From Phycisphaerales bacterium UBA1926 (GTDB taxonomy: Bacteria; Planctomycetota; Phycisphaerae; Phycisphaerales; UBA1924), in contig DDFO01000050.1 of assembly GCA_002337215.1 (NCBI GenBank), forward strand, positions 40,944 to 53,432: a stretch of 12,489 nt of DNA, in the 5' to 3' direction. Numbering within the stretch: position 1 is the first letter of the stretch; each line of letters begins with the position of its first letter. Shown piece after piece: positions 11,034 to 12,489 of the stretch. The notes below the pieces were generated by a model, which was not told the DNA's origin, ran no database searches, and saw nothing but the letters and a program-made list of their open reading frames with translations. The position numbers were made by a program, and so were the translations under genes.

Positions 11034-12059
11034 ATGAAGGTCGTCGTCACGGGCGGAGCGGGCTACATCGGGTCCCACGCCGTGCAGTTGTTGCTCGAGA
11101 ACGGTCACGATGTCGCCGTGCTGGACAACCTTTACCGGGGTCATGCCGCCGCGATCGAGCGGGTGCGTTCGTCGACAAACCCGGGTGATCGCCTGACGTT
11201 CCACGAGGCCGACTGCACCGATCTCGGCGCGGTATCGCCCGTGCTGAAGGGGGCGGACGCGGTGATGCACTTCGCGGCGCTCACGTACGTCGGCGAATCT
11301 GTCGAGCAGCCGCTCGACTATCACCGCGTGAACACCGGGGGCATGATCACGCTGCTGCGTGCGTGCGCCGAGCACGACGTCGAGCGGTTCATCTTCAGCT
11401 CGACGGCGGCGACGTACGGCGAACCAGAAGAGCAGCCCATCGGCGAGAACACGCCACAGAAGCCGATCAACCCCTACGGCGCGTCGAAGCTCGCCGCCGA
11501 GCGCGTGCTGACCGATTTTAACGACGCCCGGAAGCGGGCCGGCAAGCCGTTCTCGTTCGCCGCGTTGCGGTACTTCAACGTCGCCGGCGCCGATCCGTCG
11601 GGCGTCATCGGCGAGTGGCACAAGCCCGAGACGCACCTCGTGCCGCTCGTCATCGACGCCGCGCGTGGGGTGCGCGACGCGATCACCGTATTCGGGCGCG
11701 ACTACCCGACGCCCGACGGCACGTGCATCCGCGACTACGTCCACGTGCGCGATCTCGTCGAGGCCCATCTCGCCGTACTCGGCAAGCTCGAGCCGGGCGA
11801 CGCCCGCCGGTACAACATCGGGACCGGCAGGGGCCTCTCGGTCGACGAGATCATCACCGCCGTCCGCCGGGTCTCGGGGAACGATTTCACGGTCAAGGAC
11901 GGCGAGCGCCGCGCGGGCGACCCCCCCGAACTCGTCGCCGATCCGTCCGCGATCGCCAGCGAGATCGGGTGGCGGGCCCGGTTTACCGATATCGACGAGA
12001 CCGTCCGCAGCGCGTGGGACTGGTTCAAGGAAAACCCGACCGGCTACGACAACGACTGA
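11034..12059 (+). CDS. galE: UDP-glucose 4-epimerase
   Basis: This 341-residue cytoplasmic NAD-dependent epimerase interconverts UDP-galactose and UDP-glucose in the Leloir pathway, and supplies UDP-galactose for glycan synthesis. The length matches E. coli GalE (338). The N-terminal Rossmann motif is VTGGAGYIGSH (GxxGxxG), followed by VLDNL. The short-chain dehydrogenase catalytic pair is Tyr148 and Lys152 (YGASK), matching E. coli Tyr149/Lys153, with a Ser-Ser-Thr at 122-124 supplying the catalytic hydroxyl. RYFNVAGADPSG and RDYVHVRDL are typical GalE blocks. No signal peptide is present, as expected. The 22-base gap after the beta-galactosidase gene and its own ribosome site indicate co-transcription, linking released galactose to central metabolism. 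Other sugar-nucleotide epimerases share the fold, but the GalE-specific blocks make this call strong. Confidence 0.95.
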   Translation: MKVVVTGGAGYIGSHAVQLLLENGHDVAVLDNLYRGHAAAIERVRSSTNPGDRLTFHEADCTDLGAVSPVLKGADAVMHFAALTYVGESVEQPLDYHRVNTGGMITLLRACAEHDVERFIFSSTAATYGEPEEQPIGENTPQKPINPYGASKLAAERVLTDFNDARKRAGKPFSFAALRYFNVAGADPSGVIGEWHKPETHLVPLVIDAARGVRDAITVFGRDYPTPDGTCIRDYVHVRDLVEAHLAVLGKLEPGDARRYNIGTGRGLSVDEIITAVRRVSGNDFTVKDGERRAGDPPELVADPSAIASEIGWRARFTDIDETVRSAWDWFKENPTGYDND

Positions 12060-12202
12060 GCCGGGCGCGGCCCGCGCGACACAGCCCGGGACGGCAACGA
12101 CAAACAGCAACGTCCAGACACACACGAGACGCACGGCCTTGCGCGCTCGCGGGCTACCCTGCACGGTCCGTCCGCCAACCATGCAACGACGAGCCCGAAT
12201 CC
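12060..12202. other. galE-galM intergenic region with hairpin
   Basis: This 143-bp gap starts with GC-rich inverted repeats just after the galE stop. CGGGC (12062-12066) can pair with GCCCG (12070-12074), or CCGGGC (12061-12066) with GCCCGG (12084-12089). No T-tract follows, so a rho-independent terminator is not established. A TACCCT at 12155-12160 could be a -10 element, but no well-spaced -35 is visible. Confidence 0.35.
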
Positions 12203-12489
12203 ATGCACACGCTCACCAACGCCCGCGGCCTTGTCCTCAAGGCGATCGACCGCGGCGCGATCATCACCCAACTCCACACCCCGGACCGCGAGGGCAACCT
12301 CGCCGACGTCGTGCTCGGCTACGACCACGCTGCCGACTATGCGCACGATCCGTTCTACCTCGGCGCCGTGGTCGGCCGGTGCGCCAACCGCATCGCACGC
12401 GGCAGCTTCTCGCTCGACGGATCCGACCACACGCTCGCGGTCAACAATCCTCCCAATCACTTGCACGGCGGTGTTCAGGGGTTCGATAA
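12203..12489 (+). CDS. galM: Aldose 1-epimerase (mutarotase), partial, N-terminal part
   Basis: An ATG at 12203 opens a frame that continues past the right edge: 95 codons and two bases are visible. GalM converts beta- to alpha-D-galactose, the form used by galactokinase. The visible part matches the N-terminal third of the family: a start of the HTLTNARGLVLKAIDRGAIIT type, NLADVVLGYD, YLGAVVGRCANRIA and NNPPNHLHGGVQGFD. The GRxANRI and NHLHGG blocks are diagnostic, and the former carries the substrate-contact Asn-Arg and the latter a conserved His. No signal peptide is seen, so a cytoplasmic enzyme is likely. The ribosome site is weak (GACGAG). It follows galE, in agreement with galactose catabolism. 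Catalytic residues in the C-terminal half lie outside the window. Confidence 0.88.
   Translation, partial: MHTLTNARGLVLKAIDRGAIITQLHTPDREGNLADVVLGYDHAADYAHDPFYLGAVVGRCANRIARGSFSLDGSDHTLAVNNPPNHLHGGVQGFD

Noticed and set aside
12061..12089. A rho-independent terminator after galE.
   Set aside because: Short GC inverted repeats are present but no T-tract follows, and such repeats are expected by chance at this GC content.

Overview
This is GC-rich DNA (mostly G or C in third codon positions) with long exported proteins and no eukaryote-like structure. Two formylglycine-type sulfatases, one with a HEAT-like tail, a SUMF1/FGE-type sulfatase activator, a GH2 beta-galactosidase with an inserted LamG domain and a PhoD-like phosphatase suggest a marine or aquatic Planctomycetota bacterium, perhaps of the Phycisphaerae. 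That assignment is inferred from gene content and style only; no phylogenetic marker is present.

Layout. Positions 1-137 hold little; a possible minus-strand gene may begin at 25 and run off the left edge. A minus-strand secreted sulfatase occupies 138-2066. Across a 130-bp divergent gap, six plus-strand genes follow: a probable lipoprotein FGE (2197-3366), a PhoD-like metallophosphoesterase (3406-5397), a second secreted sulfatase (5540-6949), a secreted LacZ-like beta-galactosidase with a LamG insert (7100-11011), UDP-glucose 4-epimerase galE (11034-12059) and the first 95 codons of aldose 1-epimerase galM (12203 to the right edge). FGE-PhoD (39-bp gap) and beta-galactosidase-galE (22-bp gap) look co-transcribed. 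The gaps of about 140-150 bp elsewhere allow internal promoters, and the one before the second sulfatase carries a TTGAC repeat cluster with a sigma70-like promoter. No tRNA, rRNA, CRISPR array, insertion sequence or transposase was seen.

How the genes may work together (inference). The FGE would convert the active-site cysteine of both sulfatases to formylglycine. The sulfatases would remove sulfate esters from a galactose-containing glycan, possibly with the PhoD-like enzyme removing a phosphate or other ester. The beta-galactosidase would release galactose, GalM would convert beta- to alpha-galactose, and GalE would act in the Leloir pathway. The window therefore reads as a compact sulfated-galactan or sulfated-galactoside utilisation locus with its own sulfatase activator. 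Transporters, a regulator, endo-acting glycosidases, galK and galT are not in this window.
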